Of a stretch of DNA of 64,000 nucleotides, positions 20,770-32,705 are shown piece after piece (positions within the stretch are counted from its first letter, which is position 1; every line of letters starts with the position of its first letter). The position numbers were made by a program, and so were the translations under genes. The stretch is from positions 90,561,276 through 90,625,275 of the forward strand of contig NC_061508.1 of NCBI RefSeq assembly GCF_022539505.1. The letters run 5' to 3'. This stretch comes from Lolium rigidum (Eukaryota > Streptophyta > Magnoliopsida > Poales > Poaceae). Below the pieces are notes generated by a model that saw only the letters and a program-made list of their open reading frames with translations, was not told the origin of the DNA and searched no databases.

Positions 20770-22368
20770 TGATGCGTGTAGCTGACACGTCCGTTGGGAA
20801 CCCCAAGAGGAAGGTGTGATGCGCACAGCGGCAAGTTTCCCTCAGTTAGAAACCAAGGTTTAATCGAACCAGTAGGAGTCAAGAAGCACGTTGAAGGTTG
20901 ATGGCGGCGGGATGTAGTGCGGCGCAACACCGGAGATTCCGGCGCCAACGTGGAACCTGCACAACACAACCAAAGTACTTTGCCCCAACGAAACAGTGAG
21001 GTTGTCAATCTCACCGGCTTGCTGTAACAAAGGGTTAACCGTATTGTGTGGAAGATGATTGTTTGCAAGAAAACGAGTAAAACAAGTATTGCGAGCAGAT
21101 TTGTATTTCGAGTATAAAAGAATGGACCGGGGTCCACGGTTCACTAGAGGTGTCTCTCCCATAAGATAAAAGCATGTTGGGTGAACAAATTACGGTCGGG
21201 CAATTGACAAATAGAGAGAGCATAACAATGCACATACATGTCATGATAAGTATAGTGAGATTTAATTGGGCATTACGACAAAGTACATAGACCGCCATCC
21301 AACTGCATCTATGCCTAAAAAGTCCACCTTCGGGTTATCATCCGAACCCCTTCCGAGTATTAAGTTGCTAAACAACGGACAATTGCATTAAGTATGGTGC
21401 GTAATGTAATCAACAACTACATCCTTAGACATAGCATCAATGTTTTATCCCTAGTGGCAACAAGACATCCACAACCTTAGAACTTTCGTCACTCGTCCCG
21501 GATATCAATGGAGGCATGAACCCACTATCGAGCATAAATACTCCCTCTTGGAGTTAAGAGCAAAAACTTGGCCAGAGCCTCTACTAATAACGGAGAGCAT
21601 GCAAGATCATAAACAACACATAGGTAATAACTTGATAATTAACATAACATAGTATTCTCTATCCATCGGATCCCGACAAACACAACATATAACATTATAG
21701 ATAGATGATCTTGATCATGTTAGGCAGCTCACAAGATCCAACAATGAAGCACAATGAGGAGAAGACAACCATCTAGCTACTGCTATGGACCCATAGTCCA
21801 GGGGTGAACTACTCACTCATCACTCCGGAGGCGACCATGGCGGTGAAGAGTCCTCCGGGAGATGAATCCCCTCTCCGGCAGGGTGCCGGAGGAGATCTCC
21901 AGAATCCCCCGAGATGGGATTGGCGGCGGCGGCGTCTCGGGAAGGTTTTCCGTATCGTGGCTCTCGGTGCTGGGGGTGTCGCGACGGAGGCTTTAAGGAG
22001 GCGGAAGGGCAACGCGGGGGCCACACGAGGGCCCCACACCATAGGTCGGCGCGGCCGGGGCACTGGGCCGCGCCGCCCTATGGTGGCGGCGCCTCGTGGC
22101 CCAACTTCGACTCCTCTTCGGTCTTCCGGAAGCTTCGTGGCAAAATAGGACCCCGGGCGTTGATTTCGTCCAATTCCGAGAATATTTCGTTACTAGGATT
22201 TCTGAAACCAAAAACAGCGAGAACAACGAAGCGGCTCTTCGGCATCTTGTTAATAGGTTAGTTCCGGAAAATGCACGAATATGACATAAAGTGTGCATAA
22301 AACATGTAGATATCATCAATAATGTGGCATGGAACATAAGAAATTATCGATACGTCGGAGACGTATCA
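20770..22368 (-). repeat. 3' LTR (left copy)
   Basis: On the plus strand it runs from TGATGCGTGTAGCTGACACG to GGAGACGTATCA, about 1599 bp. On the minus strand it starts TGATACGTCTCC. Open frames inside it (for example around 21804-22337) are LTR sequence and not genes. Confidence 0.92.
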
Positions 22369-22384
22369 GCATCCCCAAGCTTAG
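22369..22384 (-). other. Polypurine tract of the Athila-like element
   Basis: On the minus strand CTAAGCTTGGGGATGC abuts the 3' LTR. The same phrase recurs twice inside the element (24251-24266, and with one base fewer at 24309-24323). Confidence 0.65.
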
Positions 22385-24956
22385 TTACGCTCGTCCCGAG
22401 CAGGTAAAACGATAACAAAGATAATTTCTGAAGTGACATGCCATCATAACCTTGATCATACTATTTGTAAACATATGTAATGAATGCAGCGATCCAAACA
22501 ATGGTAATGACATGAGTAAACAAGTGAATCATAAAGCAATGACTTTTCATGAATAGTACTTCAAGACAAGCATCGATAAGTCTTGCATAAGAGTTAACTC
22601 ATAAAGCAATAAATCAAAGTAAAGGTATTGAAGCAACACAAAGGAAGATTAAGTTTCAGCGGTTGCTTTCAACTTGTAACATGTATATCTCATGGATAAT
22701 TGTCAACATAGAGTAATATAACAAGTGCAATATGCAAGTATGTAGGAATCATTGCACGAGTTCACACAAGTGTTTGCTTCTTGAGGTGGAGAGAGATAGG
22801 TGAACTGACTCAACATAAAAGTAAAAAGAATGGTCCTTCAAAGAGGAAAGCATCGATTGCTATATTTGTGCTAGAGCTTTTATTTTGAAAACATGAAACA
22901 ATTTTGTCAACGGTAGTAATAAAGCATATGATTTATGTAAATTATATCTTACAAGTTGCAAGCCTCATGCATAGTATACTAATAGTGCCCGCACCTTGTC
23001 CTAATTAGCTTGGACTACCGGATCATCGCAATACACATGTTTTAACCAAGTGTCACAATGGGGTACCTCCATGCCGCATGTACAAAGGTCTAAGGAGAAA
23101 GCTCGCATTTTGGATTTCTCGCTTTTGATTATTCTCAACTTAGACATCCATACCGGGCCAACATGGACAACGAGATCTTGGACTCCTCTTTAATGCATAA
23201 GCATGTGGCAACAATTATTATTCTCATATGAGATTGAGGATATATGTCCAAAACTGAAACTTCCACCATGAATCATGGCTTTAGTTAGCGGCCCAATGTT
23301 CTTCTCTAACAATATGTATGCTCCAACCATTAAGGTGGTAGATCTCTCTTACTTCAGACAAGACGAATATGCATAGCAACTCACATGATATTCAACAAAG
23401 AATAGTTGATGGCGTCCCCAGAAAACATGGTTATCGCACAACAAGCAACTTAATAAGAGATAAAGTGCATAAGTACATATTCAATACCACAATAGTTTTT
23501 AAGCTATTTGTCCCATGAGCTATATATTGCAAAGGTGAATGATAGAATTTTAAAGGTAGCACTCAAGCAATTTACTTTGGAATGGCGGATAAATACCATG
23601 TAGTAGGTAGGTATGGTGGACACAAATGGCATAGTGGTTGGCTCAAGGATTTTGGATGCATGAGAAGTATTCCCTCTCGATACAAGGTTTAGGCTAGCAA
23701 GGTTATTTGAAACAAACACAAGGATGAACGGTGCAGCAAAACTCACATAAAAGACATATTGTAAACATTATAAGACTCTACACCGTCTTCCTTGTTGTTC
23801 AAAACTCAATACTAGAAATTATCTAGACTTTAGAGAAACCAAATATGCAAACCAAATTAGCAAGCTCTAGGTGTTTCTTCATTAATGGGTGCAAAGTATA
23901 TGATGCAAGAGCTTAAAGATGAGCACAACAATTGCCAAGTATCAAATTATCCAAGACATTTTAGAATTACTACATGTAGCATTTTCCAATTCCAACCATA
24001 TAACAAATTAACGAAGAAGAAACTTCGCCATGAATACTATGAGTAAAGCCTAAGGACATACTTGTCCATATGCTACAGCGGAGCGTGTCTCTCTCCCATA
24101 TAGTGAATGCTAGGATCCATTTTATTCAAACAAAACAAAAACAAAAACAAACCGACGCTCCAAGCAAAGCACATAAGATGTGACGTAATAAAAATATAGT
24201 TTCAGGGGAGGAACCTGATAATGTTGTCGATGAAGAAGGGGATGCCTTGGGCATCCCCAAGCTTAGACGCTTGAGTCTTCTTAGAATATGCAGGGGTGAA
24301 CCACCGGGGCATCCCAAGCTTAGAGCTTTCACTCTCCTTGATCATATTGTATCATACTCCTCTCTTGATCCTTGAAAACTTCCTCCACACCAAACTCGAA
24401 ACAACTCATTAGAGGGTTAGTGGACAATAAAAATTAACATGTTCAGAGGTGACACAATCATTTTTAACACTTCTGGACATTGCATAAAGCTACTGGACAT
24501 TAATGGATCAAAGAAATTCATCCAACATAGCAAAAGAGGCAATGCGAAATAAAAGACAGAATCTGTCAAAACAGAACAGTCCGTAAAGATGGATTTTATT
24601 GAGGCACCATACTTGCTCAAATGAAAATGCCCAAATTGAATGAAAGTTGCGTACATATCTGAGGATCATGCACGTAAATTGGCTTAATTTTCTGAGCTAC
24701 CTACAGGGAGGCAGGTCGAAATTCGTGACAGCAAAGAAATCTGAAACTGCGCAGTAATCCAAATCTAGTACTTACTTTACTGTCAAAGACTTTACTTGGC
24801 AGAACAAAACACAAAACTAAGATAAGGAGAGGTTGCTACAGTAGTAAACAACTTCCAAGACTCAAATATAAAATAAAAATACTGTAGTAAAAACATGGGT
24901 TGTCTCCCATAAGCGCTTTTCTTTAACGCCTTTCAGCTAGGCGCAGAAAGTGTAAC
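22385..24956. other. Non-coding interior of the Athila-like element
   Basis: This is about 2.6 kb of AT-rich sequence without a credible ORF or retroviral enzyme motif on either strand. Short open frames such as 23504-23746 on the minus strand show no family signature. Internal copies of the polypurine-tract phrase lie near 24.25-24.32 kb. Confidence 0.7.
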
Positions 24957-25603
24957 TCAAGTGTTATCAAAGGGTGGTGCATCTACAGCGGGGTTTGGAG
25001 TTTTCTCAACCATGCATAGTATATTGGATACATAAGTTTCAGCGTCACCCTTTTCATTAGTCTTGGGCTTGCTACTCTCATCGAACAAATTTTCAGGAAC
25101 AAGCCAAGCATAGTTATTTTCTAGTGCATCATTCATAGCTAGGAGTTTACATGGTATTGGTGCTTTGATCTCCCCACCATCATTAATATTATTAGTGTAC
25201 CTTATTCTATCCATGTCCATTTTTTCAAGGAGACCAACAAAATTAGTATGAGAACCAAGCATATTAAATTTAGCAAAGACCTTTCTAGCCTCTCTTGCTA
25301 GACCACCAAATTCTCTAAGAAGGATTTCTAAAACAAAATCTTTCTTTTCCCCCTCTTCCATATCACCGAGTGTAAGAAACATATGTTGGATTATAGGATT
25401 GAGATTAATAAATTTAGTTTCCAACATGCGAACTAAAGCAGACAGACAGCAATTTCATAAGTAGGAGCAAGTTCTACCAAGTGTCTATCTTCAAAATCTT
25501 CAACGGTACTAACATGATTGAAAAATTCTTCTATATTGTTTCTCCCAATTATAGACCCGCGTCCTACCGGTATGTCTTTTGTGGTAAAATTAAAAGGAAT
25601 CAT
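24957..25603 (-). pseudogene. gag: gag-like fragment of the Athila-like element
   Basis: On the minus strand an ATG at 25603 opens MIPFNFTTKDIPVGRGS, continues through VSTVEDFEDRHLVELAPTYE, and stops near 25440. The downstream frame resumes at MLETKFINLNPIIQHMFLTL and continues to 24957. A single-base shift at about 25435-25440 separates the two halves, which otherwise read as one protein of about 215 residues. Position just after the primer-binding site fits gag. I see no Cys-His knuckle. It may be a remnant kept by the non-autonomous family. Confidence 0.6.
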
Positions 25604-25808
25604 GATGAAATAAGTAAAGCAAATGCAAGTAACTAATTTTTTTGTGTTTTTGATATAGCAAACAAGATAGTAAATAAAGTAAAGCTAGCAACTAATTTTT
25701 TTGTGTTTTGATATAATGCAGCAAACAAAGTAGTAAATAAAATAAAGCAAGACAAAAACAAAGTAAAGAGGTTGGGAAGTGGAGACTCCCTTGCAGCCTG
25801 TCTTGATC

Positions 25809-25826
25809 TCCCCGGCAACGGCGCCA
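25809..25826 (-). other. Primer-binding site matching tRNA-Asp
   Basis: On the plus strand TCCCCGGCAACGGCGCCA corresponds to the 3' end of plant tRNA-Asp including CCA (from memory). The minus-strand copy TGGCGCCGTTGCCGGGGA is therefore its complement. It lies 10 bp inside the right LTR. tRNA-Asp priming is typical of Athila-type gypsy elements. Confidence 0.8.
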
Positions 25827-25836
25827 GAAATTTGCT

Positions 25837-27436
25837 TCATGCGTGTAGCCGACACGTCCGTTGGGAACCCCAAGAGGAAGGTGTGATGCGCACAGCGGCA
25901 AGTTTCCCTCAGTTAGAAACCAAGGTTTAATCGAACCGGTAGGAGTCAAGAAGCACGTTGAAGGTTGATGGCGGCGGGATGTAGTGCGGCGCAACACCAG
26001 AGATTCCGGCGCCAACGTGGAACCTGCACAACACAACCAAAGTACTTTGCCCCAACGAAACAGTGAGGTTGTCAATCTCACCGGCTTGCTGTAACAAAGG
26101 GTTAACCGTATTGTGTGGAAGATGATTGTTTGCAAGAAAACAGTAAAACAAGTATTGCAGCAGATTTGTATTTCAGTATTAAAGAATGGACCGGGTCCAC
26201 AGTTCACTAGAGGTGTCTCTCCCATAAGATAAAAGCATGTTGGGTGAACAAATTACAGTCGGGCAATTGACAAATAGAGAGAACATAACAATGCACATAC
26301 ATGTCATGATAAGTATAGTGAGATTTAATTGGGCATTACGACAAAGTACATAGACCGTCATCCAACTGCATCTATGCCTAAAAAGTCCACCTTCAGGTTA
26401 TCATCCGAACCCCTTCCAGTATTAAGTTGCTAAACAACAGACAATTGCATTAAGTATGGTGCGTAATGTAATCAACAACTACATCCTTAGACATAGCATC
26501 AATGTTTTATCCCTAGTGGCAACAGTACATCCACAACCTTAGAACTTTACGTCACTCGTCCCGAGATATCAATGGAGGCATGAACCCACTATCGAGCATA
26601 AATACTCCCTCTTGGAGTTAAGAGCAAAAACTTGGCCAGAGCCTCTACTAATAACGGAGAGCATGCAAGATCATAAACAACACATAGGTAATAACTTGAT
26701 AATTAACATAACATAGTATTCTCTATCCATCGGATCCCGACAAACACAACATATAGCATTATAGATAGATGATCTTGATCATGTTAGGCAGCTCACAAGA
26801 TCCAACAATGAAGCACAATGAGGAGAAGACAACCATCTAGCTACTGCTATGGACCCATAGTTCGGGGGTGAACTACTCACTCATCACTCCGGAGGCGACC
26901 ATGGCGGTGAAGAGTCCTCCGGGAGATGAATCCCCTCTCCGGCAGGGTGCCGGAGGAGATCTCCGAGAATCCCCCGAGATGGGATTGGCGGCGGCGGCGT
27001 CTCCGGAAGGTTTTCCGTATCGTGGCTCTTGGTACCGGGGGTTTCGCGACGGAGGCTTTAAGTAGGCGGAAGGGCAACGCGGGGGCCACACGAGGGCCCC
27101 ACACCATAGGTCGGCGCGGCCGGGGCCTCGGGCCGCGCCGCCCTATGGTGGCGGCGCCTCGTGGCCCCACTTCGACTCCTCTTCGGTCTTCCGGAAGCTT
27201 CGTGGCAAAATAGGACCCCGTGCGTTGATTTCGTCCAATTCCGAGAATATTTCGTTACTAGGATTTCTGAAACCAAAAACAGCGAGAAAACAACAGAATC
27301 GGCTCTTCGGCATCTTGTTAATAGGTTAGTTCCAGAAAATGCACGAATATGACATAAAGTGTGCATAAAACATGTAGATATCATCAATAATGTGGCATGG
27401 AACATAAGAAATTATCGATACGTCGGAGACGTATCA
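25837..27436 (-). repeat. 5' LTR (right copy)
   Basis: This is about 1600 bp, starting TCATGCGTGTAGCCGACACG on the plus strand and ending GAGACGTATCA. It aligns with the left LTR throughout. The outermost base pair of one end differs (TC here, TG in the left copy). Confidence 0.92.
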
Positions 27437-28150
27437 CGCCGCCCGCCCAAGGGAGCAGGTCCGGCCACCCATTGGAGCAGTGTCGGCCGCCCATGAAAGC
27501 TCCACGCCAGAACTTTGGCAGCAGCGCCGTCTTGCCATAGAAGCACCGCGCCATAACCATGGCAGCACCGCCACTGACCCCTCGTAGCACCGTCGGCTGC
27601 CGGCGAGCTCCATCGAGGAACGTGGCCGGTGAGGAAGTCCCTTGCAGCACCACCACCTGGCCCTAGCAGCAGCGCCGAGGTGGATGTAGGAGGCGACTTG
27701 CATGGCCGGCGAGCAGGAGGTGGAGGGGAGGCTTCCGACGAGGTCACTTGGCGGGACCCGTCGAGGTGGAGGCGGGGGTCGACGCTCCCGGCGAGGTGGA
27801 AGATGGTGTCGAGCAGAGGAGCGGCTGCAGCCGCGTCGCCGGCCGAGACCAACGCCGGCGCTCGGCGGGATCCGGCGGGTGCCATGGGCAGGGGCGCGCA
27901 GCAGTAGCCAAGCACAGGGCATCGACGGCGGTTTCTCATGCGAGACTTCGGCGGCTGCGCTACGGCTCTCTTTGGCGGAGATGCAAATCGATGGGATGAG
28001 GAAGAGATAAGGTATGTGGTAGGGTCCACCAGCTATCCACCAGGCTGTCGTTCACTCGTTTCCTACGCCACCGATGGGACACACGTCGCTAGTAGAAGCC
28101 GGAGGCACGCGCGCGTTCGAGCCTCCGGAGGAAACCAAGCATTTTCCATA

Positions 28151-30211
28151 TCTATCTATACCTAATAATAAAAGGAGAAGCGTTTCCGTGGTTTGGTCCG
28201 TCTAAGCTTTTTTCGTCCAACATCGCAATAGTTTTTTTCGTCCGTGAATTTCACATCGGGTCTCGTCTCCTGGCTTCCCACGTCCGTAAGTCTCGTGTCT
28301 CCTGGTTTGGCACCAAAAAGAGTCCAGGCCAAGTTAAACTCAGCTTGCCCTATATAGGTAAACCGTGATATATACATAGCTCGATCGATCTTCGACGATT
28401 CCAATCCAAGGTCTAGAATCGGGGAGACCGAAGGGGCTTGGTCCTCTTTCCGTCGTCGCAAGTCCGTCGACTCCGAGGGCACTTCGCACCGCCAGGATAT
28501 TCACCTCGACTACACGTACCTACGTACGGCGCCGGATATGGACGCAAGACCGATGCATGAGGTCAACCAGCACTACAGAGATGAGGATGAATTCAACGAC
28601 GCCATCGTCGGCGATGGGTTCCTCAACTCCTTCCACTAGCTAGCCGCTGCCCGCCGCCCCTTGCACAAAAGCATCTACGGTGGTATATCCTCATCAGAAA
28701 CAGCGCGCAGGGTGCACGCAAACCTTAAGGCCGAGCTCAGCAAGTATTAATTCAAGAGGATGTGAGGTTCTTTGATGAGAAGGCGAGCGGAAAATCTAAG
28801 CGGTACCGCGACTGCCAGGTTTACGTTTTTGACCTACCCAACATGTCGTACTATCTGCCTGCAAGCAAGTAGCGCAAGAACGGACACAGGTACACGGCCT
28901 GGATAGATGTTCTGCATGGATTTCTTGAACGGAGAGAGATGGATGAGAAGCGCTTTCACTCGCGGCTAGCACACCTCAAAGGCCGATGTTGTCCTCCCTG
29001 TAGTTTGAGATATACAACGAATCCAGTGAATTGTGGTGCTTGAGGTGTACTACTTTTTGGATGTCCATTTATTGCAAGACTTACAGGATATACGAAGTAG
29101 TACATGCCTTTTGAATTTCTATCAAAATTGTGTTGGTTTATGCATTGATCCCTACCTATTCATATACGTTCACAATTTCCCTAGAGTATCAGCAAGCAGC
29201 TTGGTTGGAAGATATGATTGCCCAATACCGTGAGCTAATTAAAAGGGAGGGATTATAGCTGCCTGCTGCGCATGGTGTGATGATGGCTGGTAATTAAACG
29301 TGATTTGTGGACAAAGTTTACAATTAAACAAGGAAGTTGCACTGTCGCAGTGCTTGAGGTGTATGTTTAAGTGAGTTTTCCAGGTCGGGGGTGAAATCAC
29401 CACTGGCCAACACCTTCATCGAGGCCACCTGCCACATGCCCAGACTGTGGACATCAACGGCGAGGTAAAGGGTTGTATGTGGAATGTCCGCTTATTTGTG
29501 TCAATGTTGTTCAAAGATTTTACACTTTGCTATGTACTTCAAATTCACACTTGAAGCAGTCCTACATGATAGCATGAGCATCTATTCTTGACAGCACACC
29601 ATCGATGGTCTCTTCCTATTCTTTTGGTGCTAACGATGAAAACGTGGTTATATGCAATGGGACAAGGCAAAGCTCTGGATGAGTATATGAGTATGCATTT
29701 TTTAAGAAGAGGGACATGGAGTAGCTCCTGGGTGACAGTTACTGATTTGCTATTGATTGCTACCAATTGTAGAACAAGTTTACAAGCCTAACAACTAACC
29801 ATCTTTAATGGAGTAGGCAGAAACATGAAATTCTCGCAAGGACAAGCCGCTAGAGTGAGAGACAGCTACTCATTTGTTACTGGTTACTACAAAATTATTT
29901 GCAATAACTAAATTGGGACAAACAATCAAAGACATGATAATATTTCTTTGCATGCACTAACTAGAGAAAATGAGAGGGATAATTGTTGATATATTTTCTA
30001 TATCTGCATTAATTATTTGATGTTGTATTTATGTTAATTTTTTTAGATGGAAGAAAATGGAAGAAAAACTTAATTCTGGTAATAAAAGTCTGTGCGATTG
30101 AATATATTAAATAAAGTCAACATGCAGTTTCTTCCCGAGAGCAATTTTTATTTTGTATGTTAAAGTTAATATATTTTTCTCTTCCGCAGCAACGTGCGGG
30201 CATTGTCCTAG
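28151..30211 (+). mobile_element. Helitron, non-autonomous, 2.06 kb
   Basis: The 5' end starts TCTATCTATACC, followed by TAATAATAAAAGG, and the 3' end is CTAG at 30208-30211. A perfect 5-bp hairpin, CCGCA (30184-30188) with TGCGG (30195-30199), lies 8 nt before CTAG. Insertion is between A and T without duplication. Joining 28148-28150 to 30212-30217 restores ATATATATA, the exact left target duplication of MULE-B, which confirms both ends. No Rep/helicase is present. The interior (about 28380-29500) has GC-rich, exon-like pieces that may be captured host sequence, but I cannot name a source gene. Confidence 0.88.
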
Positions 30212-30708
30212 TATATACCTAAACAGTAATACATATAAGCTGAAACGTTTTAGCACTAACAAAAAACGAAACGGAAAGATCTTAGTCGCACCCGGTGGAA
30301 GACAGAACCGAAATCAGACTCTTGGCTTTCCTACCGTGTCTACAAAAAAGAGCATTGCGTCACCGCTGTCTAAGATATTGTAAAAGGGTTTGGCGATATG
30401 GCTACTAATGACCAACCGCGCAGAGTTTTCTTTCAAGAAAATTCGTGCTCAATTAAATTCTACATCATTTATTCGACTGAGAAATAGTCACACCCTTCTT
30501 TTAATGTACCATATGTGCTACTGTCTGTCCTTTACGAGATCAATGCTAATATCAATTGGTTTAGACACCATTGTTTTCATCTTGTTCGACACTTTGCATG
30601 ACTAGTTTAATCTTTATGGGCGCATTTGGTTAATTGGGTCGAATTTCTGCATCACTGGCGCAGTGAGACGGGAGCCCCATCTCATTCCGGACAAACCACG
30701 GTGCAACT

Positions 30709-31454
30709 TTGAGCTGTTGTTTGCAGGTTGTGCAGAATTTTTTAAGCCCAGTAGAAACGAAGGGCTCAGTCTATTTGGTTTCATACGAGCCCAGTAATAC
30801 CCTCACCACTTATCCACATGGTGACATTACCTCTCACCTCCTCACCTATCACAAAGCCTTACACCGCCGTTCACAAGCTTCAGCACGTCGGCGATCACGA
30901 AGGCAGACACCACCATGCACTGCTAATCACGCCGGTCAAAACCGTCACCACGTCGCCGACCACGAAGACGAAGAGCACCATGACACCGTCGGTCACGCCG
31001 ATCAGAAGCATGTGTACGTCGCGGACCACGAAGATGAAGACCACCATAGCATCGTCGTTCACGCCAGTCACAAGCATCACCATGTCGCCGACCACGAAGA
31101 CGAACACCACCAGGACACCACCGGTCACAAGCATGTGCACGTCACCGACCACGAAGACGAACACCACCATGACACCGTCGGTGATGCCGGTCACAAGCAT
31201 GGACACAAGCATGGACACGTCACCAACCACGAAGACGAACACCATCATGAAACCGTCGGTGACGCCGGTCACAAGCATCACCATGTCGCTGACCACGAAG
31301 ACGAACACCACCAGTACACCGCCGGTCACGCCGGTCACAAGTATGGGCACATCGCCGACCACGAAGACGAACATCACATGACACCGCCGGTCACGTCGGT
31401 CACAGCACGTTGCCGACCACGAAGACGAACACCACCATGACTCCACCACCATGG
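30709..31454 (+). repeat. Coding-like 66-bp minisatellite
   Basis: About nine units begin GACCACGAAGACGAACACC or close variants, at 30893, 30958, 31024, 31090, 31147, 31225, 31291, 31357 and 31415. Most are 66 bp; others are 57, 58, 65 or 78. Because most lengths are multiples of three, several frames stay open on both strands. One plus-strand frame gives a His/Asp/Glu-rich peptide (VADHEDEHHHDTVG type) but has no ATG. The frame that does have an ATG (30818) gives a Thr/Ser/Met-rich peptide (SPTTKTNTTMTPSVT type). No domain is recognised, and I treat it as a minisatellite that might be transcribed. Confidence 0.75.
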
Positions 31455-31459
31455 ATTAT

Positions 31460-32389
31460 CACCTCTCACTTCTCACTTATCATCACCACATCACCGTCCA
31501 TGAAGATGGCGAGCCAGAAGTTGAGCAAAAGTACAAGACCTTAGTCACACATACGTACATATTACATTATACTTGTGAGTCATTTATCTATCAGCGTATG
31601 TACACCGAAAAAAAAATGTCAACATGAAAGTCATGCGGAATGGTGAGGTGAACCTACTCCTGAAAGGAAATATCAAATGGTTGAGCGTGTGCGATGAATT
31701 TGACAAAATTCTCTTAAAACTTCATACACGAAATTGACGATTTACGACCGACGAAACTCGAAACTGATTGTGGGAATTGGTTCGTATCAACGACACACAT
31801 CTTTTTCGTGTACATCTTATTTCGATTCGGACTATGTTTGTGTTGATTTAAGAGAGGATATGTGAAGTAGTGTAAGGGAGAGTGAGCTTTAGCAACACCT
31901 CGTGGACGGGTTGCATCGCTAGAACCAAAGTGGGGCGAGAACGAGCCTGGCCCTGGAGAAACTGTCATTCCGAACGTTACTCCAAAACCTATCTTAGAGT
32001 ACTTTGAGACATGTGTTATGCAAGAAGACCACTCAGCCCAGCCAACTGAAGAGACCAAAAATTATTGACCCCATGCCAGTCAAGGAGCTCACAGGCTACC
32101 AAACCCGGCCTATGATTCAGTGAGACGTTTGAGGTCCGCGGCGGTCGCCTAGTTAGTGTGGGCTACGAGATAGGTGCGTGTGTTGCACGAGGTTTTGGCT
32201 CGTCCGAGGACTGAGGCGCTGGTGAAATAGCATCATGTGGACGACGATGGAGGACGATGTGTGTGTGGTTTTTTGGCCCATTTTTTTCATAAACGTGCAA
32301 TGTATGAATTTAACCTTTTTTTTTCCATTACAAAGCGAGCCAATTCACAATTTCCATTGGAAGTAAAGGAATGCTTTGCCCATCTCGAG
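31460..32389. other. Gene-free stretch
   Basis: About 0.9 kb with no recognised gene or element. Short open frames on both strands (for example 31714-32058 on the minus strand) carry no family signature. The segmental duplication copy B begins near 32390. Confidence 0.5.
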
Positions 32390-32705
32390 TATCGTAAAAA
32401 GAATTACGGCAGTGCACACCGTAAATCCGCAAAAGTAGAGCTATGCTGAAGTAGTTTGGCCAAATACTAGGGATTGATCGCCCCGCAAAAAAGAAGAGAG
32501 AGTAGTGATCAGCGGCGAATATGCTTGATGTAGCCATGCATTATAGTGTAACTTTCTTTTTTTGTACAGTGTATAGCTAGTGTAACTTTGACCTTTATTG
32601 TACTGTTGAAGCGAGTGCACTAGCTGCTACTGCTACAGATAAGAGGGAAAAGGAAAGAGAAAAAAAACAATGCTGGGTGGAGCAGGGTAGGCAAGGAGGA
32701 GACAT

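Larger units (their letters stand above)
20770..27436 (-). mobile_element. Non-autonomous Athila-like (Ty3/gypsy) LTR retrotransposon
   Basis: Two LTRs of about 1.6 kb flank a 3.5-kb interior, with a 5-bp target duplication CGCCG at 20765-20769 and 27437-27441. Orientation is minus: the primer-binding site lies next to the right LTR and the polypurine tract next to the left. The interior holds only a gag-like fragment, with no protease, reverse transcriptase or integrase that I can find. It would therefore depend on enzymes from a relative. The two LTRs look very similar by eye, with scattered substitutions and small indels, so the insertion is fairly young. It sits inside MULE-B. Confidence 0.92.
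19889..28147. mobile_element. Mutator-like element (MULE-B) with two later insertions
   Basis: The inverted ends are GGACAGTGCTGAGGATCCTC on the left and, inverted, GGAAAATGCTTGGTTTCCTC on the right, both continuing CGGAGG. They resemble the ends of MULE-A. The left target duplication is ATATATATA (19880-19888). On the right only ATA (28148-28150) adjoins the element, and TATATA follows at 30212 beyond a Helitron. Removing the LTR element (20770-27436 plus 5 bp) leaves about 1.59 kb. The interior carries many spaced GCAGCTCCGGCGG-type motifs. The long open frames (for example 19953-20819) follow this repetition, and I do not call them genes. Confidence 0.8.

Noticed and set aside
19953..20819. 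288-codon plus-strand frame in MULE-B
   Set aside because: It consists of repeated GCAGCTCCGGCGG-type motifs and runs into the LTR insertion. The opposite strand is equally open.
20770..27436. Autonomous gypsy element
   Set aside because: The interior is only about 3.5 kb and I found no protease, reverse transcriptase, RNase H or integrase motif on either strand.
30893..31454. CRISPR-like array
   Set aside because: The repeats are contiguous 66-bp coding-like units without spacers, in a plant genome.
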